Of a stretch of DNA of 64,000 nt, positions 34,133 to 43,197 are shown one piece after another. Source of the stretch: Undaria pinnatifida (lineage: Eukaryota; Sar; Phaeophyceae; Laminariales; Alariaceae); contig JABAKD010000007.1 of assembly GCA_012845835.1 (NCBI GenBank), forward strand, positions 10,048,888 through 10,112,887, written 5' to 3'. Numbering within the stretch: position 1 is the first letter of the stretch; every line of letters begins with the position of its first letter. The position numbers and the translations under genes are program-made. The notes under the pieces are model-generated. The model saw nothing but the letters and a program-made list of their open reading frames with translations, had not been told where the DNA came from and did not search any database.

Positions 34133-34795
34133 CTACACGAAAAGGGGGCATCTAAAGAGGGCGGGGGGTTGAGAACACGACGGGGGGGGAGGTTGAGCGC
34201 CAGTAAAAGCAGGCACAGCAGTAAGTCCGGCAGTCGGGTTCGGGTCCAGACGAGTGGCATACAAGCATGATCCGATTTCATCACGAGGGAAAGTGAGCTG
34301 TCTATAGAACAGATGCGTGCCCTCTTTATCCAAAATGATGGTTTGCCGTGCTTGGGCCTGGTGTAGAGAGAACAGGTTGAAACCTATTCCCTCCATCACG
34401 TACACTCCCGTGAGCTTCACATCAAAGTCCGTCTTCGAGTGCATTCTAAGGTTGAGATTACCCACCCCAATCACTCTCATTGCCTTACCATCCCCGATCA
34501 TGACTTTTCGCTTCTCAGGTGGGATCTCGACCCAGTCATATACATTGCGGGCGTCGCTGGTATTGTGATTTGTGGCTCCGCTGTCGGACACCCAAAATTC
34601 ACTACCTGCAGGCCCCTCTATACCTCTGCCACTAACTCTATCATGGTTCTGACTAGCAAGTGGCAACCCAGCAAATCCTACCCCATCAAAAATCGACTCC
34701 AACTCAGTCTCGCCCTGTGGCGCCGATCGAGCCATTAGGAGATGCAGTCCTGGCTGGAGAGGCATACATGGTCCGGGAGAAGGTGAGAGAAACAA
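34133..34795 (-). pseudogene. Copia aspartic protease and gag-pre-integrase start
   Basis: The 220-codon frame contains FWVSDSGATNHNTSD with the catalytic D71-S-G triad of retroviral-type proteases, then VMIGDGKAMRVIGVGNLNL, typical of copia proteases, and VYVMEGIGFNLFSLHQAQ, the start of the gag-pre-integrase region. The link to the integrase frame (33768) is broken. Protease would mature the polyprotein. Confidence 0.88.
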
Positions 34796-35138
34796 GGTCG
34801 GGGCATGGCCGGGAGGAAGCTGCTGTTGTTGGGGCTGCGGTTGTTGCGATGGCTGCTGCCGTGGATTGATGCTGCTTCTCCTCCTTCCCTTGCAATGCCT
34901 CGAACACTTTTGTCAGCCCTTCCACACGCTGATCGGTGGGTAGGTTGCTGCTACCTCGGGAACCTTGTTCCTCGGGTTGCGCTCCTCTCCATTCTTCGTC
35001 GGCTTGAGGCTCAGGTGCGACTGCTTCTTGCTGGGCGTGCCGGGCATCGGCTAGCTTTTCCTTTACTTGGTTATCTAGGTAGGCCTGTATGGCTTGGTGT
35101 TGGTCAGTTGTCATATCTGGAAAAAGAGATAAGTCCAT
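34704..35138 (-). CDS. Copia gag, short (144 codons)
   Basis: The frame starts at the first ATG after the 5' LTR leader (MDLSLFPDMTTDQHQAI) and is Gln/Glu/Ala-rich. Typical copia gag proteins are about 250-350 residues and carry a CCHC zinc knuckle (CX2CX4HX4C). No such knuckle is seen here, and the protease frame starts overlapping its end, so an internal deletion is likely. Confidence 0.65.
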   Translation of the reverse strand: MDLSLFPDMTTDQHQAIQAYLDNQVKEKLADARHAQQEAVAPEPQADEEWRGAQPEEQGSRGSSNLPTDQRVEGLTKVFEALQGKEEKQHQSTAAAIATTAAPTTAASSRPCPDLVSLTFSRTMYASPARTASPNGSIGATGRD

Positions 35139-35197
35139 CCTGCTGACCTGTTGGGCTTCCTCGCAGCACGATCTCTGGTGACGTCACTACGCTAGCG

Positions 35198-35497
35198 TAT
35201 TGGAGTACCTTGTACGCGAGGTTGCCTAGGTCATCATGTGGTGGATCATGTCAAGGTGGGAGCCGTCGATGGGCCGTCGGAAGCAGTCATAATAAAGGCA
35301 AAAAAGGATGAATATTATTATTACTGTCTCCGCCGAAGAAGGAAGAGCACCCAAACGGCTGCAAAATTCACAATTCATCCGACATGCCAAATACAAATAT
35401 TGCAACTCCCTGAATACGAATTTCATATTATGATCTTCGTAGATACTTTGCAGTTACTTTCATCAGACATTGGTACGAGAAAGTTGTCAATCCTACA
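35198..35497 (-). repeat. Copia 5' LTR (300 bp)
   Basis: It matches 29156-29472. On the minus strand it starts TGTAGGATTGAC right after TSD-flank CGTTT and ends CCAATA, followed by the leader. No primer-binding site starting TGG was found at the expected place. Confidence 0.88.
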
Positions 35498-35502
35498 AAA
35501 CG
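35498..35502. other. Target-site duplication AAACG (right)
   Basis: Pairs with 29151-29155. Confidence 0.8.
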
Positions 35503-35528
35503 TGCATCCCCCTTTCGTGGGATGACTC
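35503..35528 (-). mobile_element. Family A element, right end after the copia insertion
   Basis: TGCATCCCCCTTTCGTGGG then ATGACTC is the right TIR end of the element begun at 28724. Confidence 0.7.
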
Positions 35529-35991
35529 ATTCGGGTGAGGTATTTGACTCCTCAGCGGAGGAGGAAGTCTCAACAACAACAAAAAATGTTCACCTCGATA
35601 CCGTAGCTTCAGTCTTGCTGAGATTTTTTCAGGCCCCTTTTTCGTGACGACATGCAAGATTGGCAAATGCCATGGCAGAGGTGGGCTAAGAAAATCGAGT
35701 CGCAGACAAAAACTCGATGCCATCCTCAGCGCGCGTGTGTGTGGTGTTGCAGTTCTCTCACATGAGCTTGTTTTTGCAGGAACTCGATGCCATCTAAACA
35801 TTGAAGGCAGTTGTTGTTCTCGCGTTATCTCATCGCCATAATTGGGCCGTGGTCGAGGCACAGGCTCCATCCACCCTTCCTTGAGGGGGATATGAGTGTG
35901 ATGTTGTCCATGCAGTTCGGGGGTGGGAGGGGATGACGGGATGAACTTTTGGTTGGTGTAAATGGGGGGGGAGGGGCGCCTGCTACAAACA
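35529..35991. other. Unassigned sequence with a relic of the 21.5-kb 3' end
   Basis: ATACCGTAGCTTCAGTCTTG, GATTTTTTCAGGCCCC and CGTGACGACATGCAAGATTG (35600-35665) resemble the ends at 21.5 and 21.9 kb. A 125-codon minus frame (35493-35870) is not recognised. Confidence 0.4.
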
Positions 35992-36300
35992 GACGCGTGC
36001 TACGATATAGGTATCAAGGTATACCACTTTTCGGCTGAATCGTTTTCGGAATGAATGGCGGGGCTCCTTAAAACCAAAAAAATCGTCCGGAATTTCAACC
36101 TTTTTCTTCGCGACAATTTTCGTTTGTATGTATACCTGACGCCATGGGATTTCTCATCCTGTATGATGGTACAATTATATTTTGACCCGGAATGTTTTTT
36201 GGCCTCAAAAGAAAAAAGAAAAAAAGGTTCTTCAGCCAGGAACCTCTCCGAGACAAAATAAAAAAAGGTACACTCTTCCGTAGCCCGTAGCGCATGCGTT
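35992..36300 (+). mobile_element. Family B short TIR element
   Basis: GACGCGTGCTACGATATAGG, GGTATACCACTTTTCGGC, GGCGGGGCTCCTTAA and ACGCCATGGGATTTCTCAT lead to the right end GGTACACTCTTCCGTAGCCC ... GCGCATGCGTT. The ends are inverse to each other. Confidence 0.75.
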
Positions 36301-36358
36301 GACAGAAGTACAAAAAAAATACTCCGGAGTAGCTATTTTTTGTCATCATTTTTCCTTG

Positions 36359-36835
36359 AGACGCGTGCTACATGATACTGTACACGTCTCGCTTTTCGAT
36401 TTTTTTTTTTTTTTTCTTCGTTTGCGAATGGCGGGACTTCTTAACCCATTAGCGTCGGAATATCGTTGCTGTTTTGGCAATCTGTGGAACGTTTTGTAAA
36501 AATAACCGTAGGTCATGAATTTGCTCCCCGGTACCTCTGTCAAGACACATTGCGCCGCGACGGTTAGGTACACCTTTTGTTTTGTTTTTCTGGGGGGTGT
36601 CTCGCTTGAGAATAGCCCTTTTTACCTCACCGACAAAAAATATATATATATATATATGTTGACCTAAACTGAGAGTACCCGACTGACCAACAAGTTCATG
36701 ATCTACGTTCACAAAAGATTCCACAGATTGCCAAAATGGCATTGACGTTCAGACGATAATAGGTCAAGGAGTCCCGCCATTCAGAAACAAAAAAATCAAA
36801 AAGCCAAACGGCTCCTCAGGCTAGGAGCCTTGAAT
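36359..36835. mobile_element. Family B fragments, both orientations
   Basis: GACGCGTGCTACATGATACT and AATGGCGGGACTTCTTAACC (36361-36445) are a truncated plus copy. AAGGAGTCCCGCCATTCAG at 36766 onward is a minus fragment. An (AT)n tract lies at 36640-36658. Confidence 0.5.
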
Positions 36836-36861
36836 AAATGATGGTGGTCAAGGCTGCAGTT

Positions 36862-37080
36862 GGGGGGGGGTTACCCCCGTTTTCACTGCTGAACTTGAGC
36901 CACCATACTCGTACGAATGACTCTCTGCACCTCACTGGCGAAAAGTTTTCACGCGATATGCTTGGCGCGGCGTGGCTAATTATTGTGTTGCGGGTTCATG
37001 TCGCGAGAGTAACAAAAAAAAAAAAAAAAACTCAAGACCGCAAAGGAACTGAAAAAAAAAGTGCCCAAAAGGGGGTAAAA
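36862..37080 (+). mobile_element. Family D repeat
   Basis: GGGGGGGGTTACCCCCGTTT, TCACTGCTGAACTTGAGCC, ACTCGTACGAATGACTCT, TTTTCACGCGATATGCTTGG and GGCGTGGCTAA match the copies at 46.07 and 63.1 kb in order and orientation. Confidence 0.6.
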
Positions 37081-37289
37081 CGACATAACCCTGTAACATA
37101 GCCTGGGTCTGACCAGTGCACCATTACTACCGCATCATGCGCCAGGGAGGGCGGCAAGAAAACCGGTGGCAGCCCGTACCTCCTTTGAAGCCCAGAGATG
37201 GCGGCATGCACATCTATCTTTACCTGCTCTTCCCCTGCGCAAAACGTCCGTCGGGTTCATCGTAAGAACAACTCACCTTTTCTGGTGCA

Positions 37290-37570
37290 ACGAAGCATTT
37301 TGACCACGAGGTGGTACATGGTGAACCCCCCCCTTTGGCGAAGTCACCTCGCTTGGGGTAAAAACCGTTTTCGGGGGCCCGGCAAGATCGCCTCTCGCTT
37401 GCCTTGAAAGCCGTCTCCAACCCCAAGGACTTAAAAGAAACACCTTCAGCTGAAGCGAAACGTTTCGAAGGCGAGGTGGTTTTTGGTCAGCCTCCCCCTG
37501 GCACACATTGCCGCGCTTGCATTGAAAACCATCATCCCCCCCGGACGACGAAACGCTTCCATCCCAGGCG
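37290..37570. repeat. Degenerate direct repeat, ~155-bp period
   Basis: AACGAAGCATTTTGACCACG / GAGGTGGTACATGGTGAACC recurs loosely as CGAAACGTTTCGAAGGCGAG / GTGGTTTTTGGTCAGCC. TTGCCTTGAAAGCCGTC recurs as TTGCATTGAAAACCATC. Confidence 0.45.
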
Positions 37571-37649
37571 TGACTCGTACACAGTAAGGGTGCACACAAA
37601 GGTTCTCAGAGACTCCTCCCTTGAGGACCTCCATGGACGCGTGCTGCAG

Positions 37650-37945
37650 TGAGGCGCGCTACGGCATAGATAGGTAGCACTTGACGCGTACTTCGACAGA
37701 GGTGGCACTTTTTGCCTATATTTTTTCAGAACGCTGGGGACCCTTAACCCATCTTAACCTCGAATCGTCGGAATTTCGTTTTTCGTTGTGCGAAACGGGG
37801 TTGTCTTGTTATACCCGGGCCACGGGTTTTTTGCCTCGGCTTGCACGCTCGGTTTGCTCAAAACCGTTTCACTTTTTTTAGAGCTCACTTGAGGTGAGGA
37901 GTTTCAGAAGAAAAAAAAAATACGGTGCAACTCTACCGTGCCATG
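37650..37945 (+). mobile_element. Family B short element, divergent
   Basis: GCGCGCTACGGCATAGATAG begins it and GGTGCAACTCTACCGTGCCA ends it. The interior has CTTAACC, AATCGTCGGAATTTCG and GGGCCACGGGTTTTTTG. Confidence 0.55.
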
Positions 37946-37985
37946 CGTCACATTGTGGGGGATTTTTGTTCCTGGAATTTATAAC

Positions 37986-38136
37986 ACTTTACGACAATCA
38001 TGCGAAACGAAAGCGGCCTACCGAGCCATGTGTCACATTGTGTGATGTTTTTGTTCCTGGAATTTCGGGGCTCCCCTTGACCCAAAAATCGCCGTAAAAA
38101 ATAGGCCGCTTTCGTTTCGCATGATTGTCGTAAAGT
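37986..38136. repeat. 35-bp perfect inverted repeat with 81-bp loop
   Basis: Arm 1 (37986-38020) runs ACTTTACGACAATCATGCG then AAACGAAAGCGGCCTA. Arm 2 (38102-38136) is its exact reverse complement. It lies within family B sequence, so one arm is probably an inverted duplication inside the element. Confidence 0.9.
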
Positions 38137-38315
38137 ATTACACCTAGGCCATGGAATTTTTTCGTCTGGAGAGCGGGACTTTTTCATCAGGGTATAGCAG
38201 CTTTATATATCTCGAAAATCAGCTTTTGGGGAGGAGGTCTTAAGCTCCCCAAATTGAGGAAAAAAAAAAAACTCGGGAAAAAAAAACACGGTGCAGCTCT
38301 ACCGCAGCGCGAGTC
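38050..38315 (+). mobile_element. Family B short element, left end rearranged
   Basis: GGGGCTCCCCTTGACCCAAA, CTAGGCCATGGAATTTTTTC, GGAGGTCTTAAGCTCCCC and GGTGCAGCTCTACCGCAGCG are in family B order. The left TIR is replaced by the inverted arm and a direct repeat (CACATTGTG..TTTTTGTTCCTGGAATTT, 37947 and 38034). Confidence 0.6.
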
Positions 38316-38401
38316 TTGTGATATTTTTGTTTCTTAATGGCGGGGCCCCCCTTAAGCCCTTGGTACGACAGAGGTAGCAGTTTTGTACCAAAGAAAAAAG
38401 C

Positions 38402-38679
38402 CATCCCACGGTAGAGTTGCAGCAGCATCAGTCCCTGAGCTCCTCACATGAAGAACTCAATATCTCACCCGATACTCCATGACCTTGAAGGCGTTCGTTC
38501 GTTCTCGCACAGCCCGACCAAGCTTCTATGCCTTACTGTAGCCCTAAAAAACAATACAGTGTGTACTCGTGAAATGACCTGGCTGATGACTAACCGGTAG
38601 TTCCTCACTTGGGGAGGGCAATCGGACAGGTGCATTATTAGTTAATCCAACAACTGCAACCCCTACTGTGGGATGACTC
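38402..38679 (+). mobile_element. Family A short TIR element, copy A3
   Basis: CATCCCACGGTAGAGTTGCA begins and CTGCAACCCCTACTGTGGG ATGAC ends it. GAGCTCCTCACATGAAGAAC and CTCACCCGATACTCC lie inside. Confidence 0.82.
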
Positions 38680-38830
38680 AAAAATAGCAGTTTCTGACTA
38701 TAGCGAGGATTCTCAACCAATTCTCGTCGTCCGGTGCATTATCAGTTAATCCAACAACTGCAACCCCTACTGTGGGATGACTCAAAAAAGCTGTTTCTGA
38801 CTATAGCGAGACTTCTTCACCCGTTCTCGT
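38629..38830. repeat. 104-bp tandem duplication across the right end of A3
   Basis: GGTGCATTATTAGTTAATCC (38629) and GGTGCATTATCAGTTAATCC (38733) start two units, each running through the family A end, then GTTTCTGACTATAGCGAG. Confidence 0.88.
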
Positions 38831-38896
38831 TTCGCAAAATGAATTATTTTCTCCATATGCCTCGGGCACGCGAGTTTCTTTTTTTGCCCGACGGCA

Positions 38897-39153
38897 GACT
38901 GATTCTACGATGGCCACCCCCAACACCACCAGCGATTTTGTTTAACGAACGTTTCATGGCTGCTCAGCACAAGGAAGGATACGATTGAAATCAAATCATC
39001 CATATGTGATCTTGCGTCCAAAAGCTTATCGATCGATGACGTCGGGGAGGGTGTCGAGGGACACCGTATTGCAGGAGATACGACCGGGAGCTAGTTTTGA
39101 AACCGCCGATTTCGATAAAGAAAAGTTGGGGGGCTAGACCGTAACACGACTCT
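38897..39153 (+). mobile_element. Family C short TIR element, copy C3
   Basis: GACTGATTCTACGATGGCC begins and GGGGCTAGACCGTAACACGA CTC ends it. AACGAACGTTTCATGGCTGC, CACCGTATTGCAGGAGATAC and AAACCGCCGATTTCGATAAA lie inside. Confidence 0.78.
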
Positions 39154-39159
39154 GCACTT

Positions 39160-39255
39160 TCAAAATGCTCAAATCGTTTTCTTTAAGAGCTTCTCCAGGT
39201 GAGGAGCTTCAGAAAAGAAAAGAAAAAAACGGTGCAACTCTACCATACGTATCAC
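39160..39255 (+). mobile_element. Family B right-end fragment
   Basis: GAGCTTCTCCAGGTGAGGAG and AACGGTGCAACTCTACCATA resemble the right third of B copies. Confidence 0.4.
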
Positions 39256-39294
39256 GTGTCCCATTCTTATGTTGAAAAATGCAGGACTTTTCGC

Positions 39295-39515
39295 TGGTCA
39301 TGAGATGACCCGCGGGTCGGGGTCCCGAAGGTTTTCAAAATCTCGCGGGTCGAATCGGGTCGGGTCAAGGGGTGTTCGAAATCTCAGGGGCCGGTTCGAG
39401 TCGGGTCACCAGCTGTTTTTTAGTCTCTCGGATCGGGTGGGGTCATCCTGGCCCAACCGATCCGCGAGCAGTAGCCCGACCAGTGACCCAACCGACCCGC
39501 GAGCAGTAGGCCGAC
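39295..39515 (+). repeat. GGGTC array 1 (degraded)
   Basis: It has GGTCATGAGATGACCCGCGG, then GGGTCGGGGTC-type pentamers with AGGTTTTCAAAATCTCGCG spacers, later inverted (CCGACCCGCGAGCAGTAG). Confidence 0.75.
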
Positions 39516-39715
39516 CCAAAACCCTCGTAAGATTGTTTGTTTGTATGTCTGGGCCATGTGTTTGTCCGTCGGTTTGCATTCTCGGTTTACTCTAAATCTT
39601 TTGTTTGGTGACGAATAGGGCCCCTCGAGCAGGGATCCCTGCAGGGCAAAAGTGGGGCGCACTTCCACCGTGGATTATGTCCAACAGCACGAAAAAAAAA
39701 ATGGACGTTGAAGAG

Positions 39716-39976
39716 CAATCCCACGCCTAAGGGGGGCGGTGCAGCAGAAGTTTCGGGGGGCCCTCCTCACCTGAGCGGCTCGGTACATCACCCGAAACAT
39801 GAAGCCCGGGAGGTATTTGTTCGTGCAAGCCCCGGCCAACACTTCCATGCGCTGGTCCTAAACTTACGTACTCGTGAGAAATTATCACAGCGACCGATAG
39901 GTGCCACGCTTGAGGAGCTCAAGCAGCCAGAAACGGTTTGGTCCACAAACGTGAAACCCTTTACCGCGGGATGACT
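39716..39976 (+). mobile_element. Family A short TIR element, copy A5 (uninterrupted equivalent of the copia target)
   Basis: CAATCCCACGCCTAAGG begins it and TTACCGCGGGATGACTC ends it. Its segment GAGCTCAAGCAGCCAGAAAC, then GGTCCACAAACGTGAAACCC, aligns to the two flanks of the copia element (CAGAAACG, CCCGAAAAACG and TGCATCCCCC), giving a natural empty-site comparison. Confidence 0.7.
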
Positions 39977-40006
39977 CTCTCCCCGGAGGAGCTCCCTCCG
40001 TGGACG

Positions 40007-40186
40007 GGTGACGCACGCTACGATATGGAGGCATTTCACTTTTCTTCAATGAAAATGGGTTCCGAATGACGGAGCTCCTTAACCCGAAATCGTCGGGGAA
40101 AAAAATAATAATGGGCCATTTTTTTCTTTCTTGCATGATGATTCTCTTTGAGTACCTACCTACAGTCCACGGGATTTTTCATCCGG
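40007..40186 (+). mobile_element. Family B element, left half
   Basis: GTGACGCACGCTACGATATG, ATGACGGAGCTCCTTAACCC and CACGGGATTTTTCATCCGGC match B copies up to the point where repeat E begins; the right half resumes near 40727. Confidence 0.65.
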
Positions 40187-40482
40187 CATATTATAAAAAT
40201 GAAAATACACTCCAGCTGTGAGATCGAAGATTTTGTCAAAACTCATCTTTGCAAGCTGTGTGTGATACTACGTTCGCGCGTATTACGGGTTGTGTGTCCT
40301 CATTAAGGATAGAGGTCGGCGACTCCCCTTGCAACTACAGTGTAGCTATCAGGGTCAACAGGGTGATGTTAGGCAGTCTGTGCGCGGAAACTATAAAACC
40401 CGTTTCTGAGAGGGACAAAATCTGACAGCTGTGGAAGGAAATGCACCAGTTCATCAAGTGAACCCTGTAAGTCGAATATCCG
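40187..40482 (+). repeat. TATA-box-bearing repeat, family E, copy E3
   Basis: Same motif order as E1, including CTATAAAACCCG and the CCTGTAAGTCGAATA tail. It is inserted within a family B element. A G-rich stretch to about 40725 may be part of the same insert. Confidence 0.65.
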
Positions 40483-40726
40483 GTGAGGGAACGGCGGAGT
40501 TTTTAAGGACGTGGGGGCCTGATTTTGATCAAAAGGCGGGCGGGAGGGGGGAAGGGGGGGGGGAGGCGACGGGTGGGGCAGGTCTATTTGTGCGTGGAAA
40601 CTATAAATATTTCTTGTGGGGGAGGGGGAGGAATGTGGCGGGGGGGGGGCGGGGGCGGGGGGGAAGGGCTTTAGGTCGCATAGATGTAGGGGTTGGCTAT
40701 ACGCGTGGTGCTAGGTCTAGGCGATG
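40483..40726. other. G-rich stretch between family E copy and the B right half
   Basis: Runs of GGGGG(A/C) dominate 40530-40670. No gene is seen. Confidence 0.5.
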
Positions 40727-40857
40727 GTGCGGCAGTTTTTGTTTTTATCCAAATCAGTTTTTTTGGGAGAGACATGTCTTAAGCTCCGAAACTGGGCAAC
40801 CTTCAAGAAAAAAAAGAAGTGGTGTGCACACCTCTATCGTAGCAAGCACGCGTCGGC
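40727..40857 (+). mobile_element. Family B element, right half
   Basis: CCAAATCAGTTTTTTTGGGA, TGTCTTAAGCTCCGAAACT and TGTGCACACCTCTATCGTAG CAAGCACGCGT form the right part and TIR of the element begun at 40007. Confidence 0.65.
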
Positions 40858-40892
40858 TACGGTAGTCTACGGCAGGGGGGTGCCTTGTGGGG

Positions 40893-41056
40893 GACCCTTT
40901 TCGCGGTGACTCGGGGTCACTCGCGCGAGTGAGCCCCCCCCCACTGTTCTGTTCCCTTTGCGACCGACCCTAAGCTTTCGCGCTGCCCTATTTAGCTTTC
41001 GGGATATTAATCCGCAAGTGATGGTGTGCTACGCTGCGCCCGAACATAACCTCCTG
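40893..41056 (-). mobile_element. Family D repeat
   Basis: The perfect palindrome TCACTCGCGCGAGTGA (40917-40932) is followed by TAAGCTTTCGCGCTGCC, AAGTGATGGTGTGCTACGCT and CCTCCTGAAGAAGTTT, as in the 63.5-kb copy. Confidence 0.6.
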
Positions 41057-41149
41057 AAGAAGTTTCGTCCCGCGAGGTACAGAATCAGTCGTCGTGCGAA
41101 TAATGGTGAAAAGCCGATATTTAATGGGAATGGAGGTAACGGTCCTGCG

Positions 41150-41665
41150 CTAGGCTTGGTCCATGTGCCGCCCCCGCCCCCAGGATGCGGCCTGCGTGGC
41201 CCCTCCTTTGGTGGTGTCGCAGCATTCCGTGCTGTTGGGTCGCGACAGTGTGGTGGGTGCTTCACCGGCACCGCACACACATGCCGCTCCCTCGTAGAGC
41301 CCCCTCGTCTTTCGGTCAATCGAATTGTGACGAGCAGGCGTTGTTGGCAGCACGCCCCGGTGGGCGTATCGGCCTCTGCCATCGACCTCCTCCTCTCGCC
41401 TGGGACGACGGTGGTGGTTTCCGGCGTCACTACGACTTGCGCTACAGCGTGCGCGGCGGGAGTAGCAACGGTGACCGCCGGCAAGGACCGCTCGCGCTGT
41501 TGCTACAACGGGAACTGAAGGACACGCCGCCAAGCGCTGGGTTGCGCTAACACTTGAGTTAAATCAAAACTTTCACGACGTGTGTGTATGAAAATACGTG
41601 GAAGTTGTGATGAGCTTGAGCTTTATTTTTCTCCATCCGCTGGAGGATTAATACGCCAACAAAAA
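41150..41665 (-). pseudogene. Duplicated coding block, copy 1 (ACPSVP motif), retroelement-like
   Basis: On the minus strand it reads AACPSVPVVATARAVLAGG, then CYSRRARC; the copy at 59.4-59.7 kb reads LACPSVPAVSTARAVPTGG, RYYSSSASC. Upstream, both share AGAAAAATAAAGCTCAAGCT. Conserved 5' flank plus start of a frame at two unlinked places is what a retroelement leader and gag would look like, but no domain is recognised. Overlapping minus frames of 151 and 127 codons exist (41029-41484, 41150-41533). Confidence 0.4.
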
Positions 41666-41955
41666 ACTACGCTAGGACCGTACCAGGTAGCACGTTTTTG
41701 ACGAAAACCAATGTTGGTTTTAGGCGGGGTTCTTTGACTAAACAAAACACCCTCTTGATCTCGTTGTGAATGCAATCTTCGTTTTTTCTTACAAACCCAC
41801 CATTTCTTAGTTTACCCTCGTGGGCCGTGAGCTTGTCCATCCCGTTGCACCTCGATATATGTCAACAAAATGTCATCAATTTTATTCTCATCATGATGAT
41901 GGGGTTAATCTAGTAAAGATGGAGGCCTTAGCAAAAATGTTTAGTGTTGTGTAGG
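41666..41955. other. Unassigned sequence
   Basis: No frame or repeat of note. Confidence 0.4.
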
Positions 41956-42212
41956 GTCATCCCACCTTAGGGGTTGTTGTTTTTTTTGTGAGCGAAAAGG
42001 TTTTTGACCGGTTATGAGCTCTCCCCAATGCAAGTGTGGATCATCGGTTAGTGTGAACTAGAGCGCAGCGCATAGAAAATGTTTGGTCGGGCTGCGCGAA
42101 CGAACGAATGCCTTCGAAGTCACGTTCGGCGGGGGGGGATGAGACGTTGAGCTAGCTCCTCGTGTTAGAAGCTCAGAACAATCTTAGAATCTGCTACACC
42201 CCCTAGCGCGGG
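41956..42212 (-). mobile_element. Family A short element, degraded copy A7
   Basis: GTCATCCCACCTTAGGGGTT begins it. ATGAGCTCTCCCCAATGCAA, CGAACGAATGCCTTCGAAGT and CTGCTACACCCCCTAGCG follow. A family B element begins immediately after. Confidence 0.6.
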
Positions 42213-42490
42213 AGGCGTGCTACGATAGAGGTATACTTTTTTTTGGCGAAAATGGTTTTTGAATGGCGGGGATCCTTAACCCAAAATCGTCGGAAAAAAA
42301 ATAAATAATAGGCAATTTCGTTTGGCATGATTCTCGTTGTGTACCTAGGACATGGGATTTTGTCATCCGGTTGGTAGCGGCTTTTATTTTGCTCCAAAAT
42401 AAAACATTTTTGGGAGGGGAGAGGTCTTAAGCTCTCCAAATTAAGGAGGACTCAGAAAAAAAAGTGGTGAACCTCTATCTTGGCCCGCGT
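42213..42490 (+). mobile_element. Family B short TIR element
   Basis: GGCGTGCTACGATAGAGGTA starts it and GTGGTGAACCTCTATCTTGG CCCGCG ends it. Inside are GGCGGGGATCCTTAACCCAA, ATCGTCGG, GTTTGGCATGATTCTCGTTG, GGACATGGGATTTTGTCATC and GAGGTCTTAAGCTCTCCAAA. This is one of the best-preserved copies. Confidence 0.82.
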
Positions 42491-42550
42491 AGCGGGATGA
42501 CTCTGTACCTCCTACTGCAAGCAAGCGAGCGGCCTATCTACACGAGTGCG

Positions 42551-42867
42551 AACTGGTTCTACTCTAGCATCCCCCCCCCAAAAAAAAAACATCGATTTTC
42601 TTTAACCCTAAGTTTCATGGCTGCTCGACACGAGGAAGGACGCTACGACGAGGAAGGATGCTACCAAAAAAAAAGGAAGCTACCAAAAACAAATACCTTC
42701 ATCTATTTTTCGTGTTTGCTAAGGACGACTGTCGAACGATGACGTCGGGGTTGGCAAGGGGCACCATATTTCAGGAGACGTACAGCTGGGGGCTGGCTTC
42801 AAAACCGGCGATTTCATTTTAGAACAGATTGGGGGGGGGGGGAGGGGGCTACCCTAGAACGACTCTG
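42551..42867 (+). mobile_element. Family C short TIR element, copy C4
   Basis: AACTGGTTCTACTCTAGCAT begins and GGGGCTACCCTAGAACGACT ends it, with AAGTTTCATGGCTGCTCGAC, GGCAAGGGGCACCATATTTC and AAAACCGGCGATTTCATTTT inside. Confidence 0.75.
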
Positions 42868-42936
42868 GCGATGGTGAACAGGTTGGTGTCCCCCTGTCCG
42901 TTGAACCACGCCCCCTTCCGTAGCACTGCTGACTCG

Positions 42937-43197
42937 CGCGCGCTACGATAGAGGCGTTAAGGTATACCATTTTTTTAGCTAAGGTATTTTCTGAACGACG
43001 ATATGCTCCTTAACCCCAAACCTTCGGAAGGTCGGTTCTTGCTCTCTGCAACAAAACTGTTTTTCGTTCTCTTCAAATGGCGGGGCTCCTTGTCCCGAGG
43101 TGGTCGGAAATTGTTTTCACCCTCCTTGTTCTTCGAAAACGTTGTTGTTTTATTGTATGCCCTAGGCCATGGGTTTTGGTCAAATCGGGTTGAACAG
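42937..43197 (+). mobile_element. Family B short element
   Basis: GCGCGCTACGATAGAGGCGT starts it. GGTATACCATTTTTTTAGC and ATGCTCCTTAACCCCAAACC follow. A second GGCGGGGCTCCTTGTCCC block and GGCCATGGGTTTTGGTCA indicate internal duplication. Confidence 0.6.

Larger units (their letters stand above)
29156..35497 (-). mobile_element. Ty1/copia LTR retrotransposon, degraded
   Basis: The 6.34-kb minus-strand element has two ~300-bp LTRs, a 5-bp target duplication and internal order gag, protease, integrase, reverse transcriptase, RNase H. Integrase before RT is diagnostic of the Ty1/copia superfamily. The LTRs differ at about ten positions plus several small indels, so insertion is not recent. The coding region carries multiple frameshifts, one stop and a lost integrase catalytic residue, so it is non-autonomous today. 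It sits inside a family A short element. Confidence 0.92.

Noticed and set aside
35198-35260. Primer-binding site for the copia element
   Set aside because: The sequence after the 5' LTR (minus strand CGCTAGCGTAGTGACG) does not start TGG or match a tRNA 3' end that I could recognise.
40431-40865. 144-codon frame starting MEGNAPVHQVNPVSR
   Set aside because: Starts at GTG, not ATG, within repeat E and runs into a G-rich tract; the splice-donor reading at GTAAGT is the more useful interpretation.
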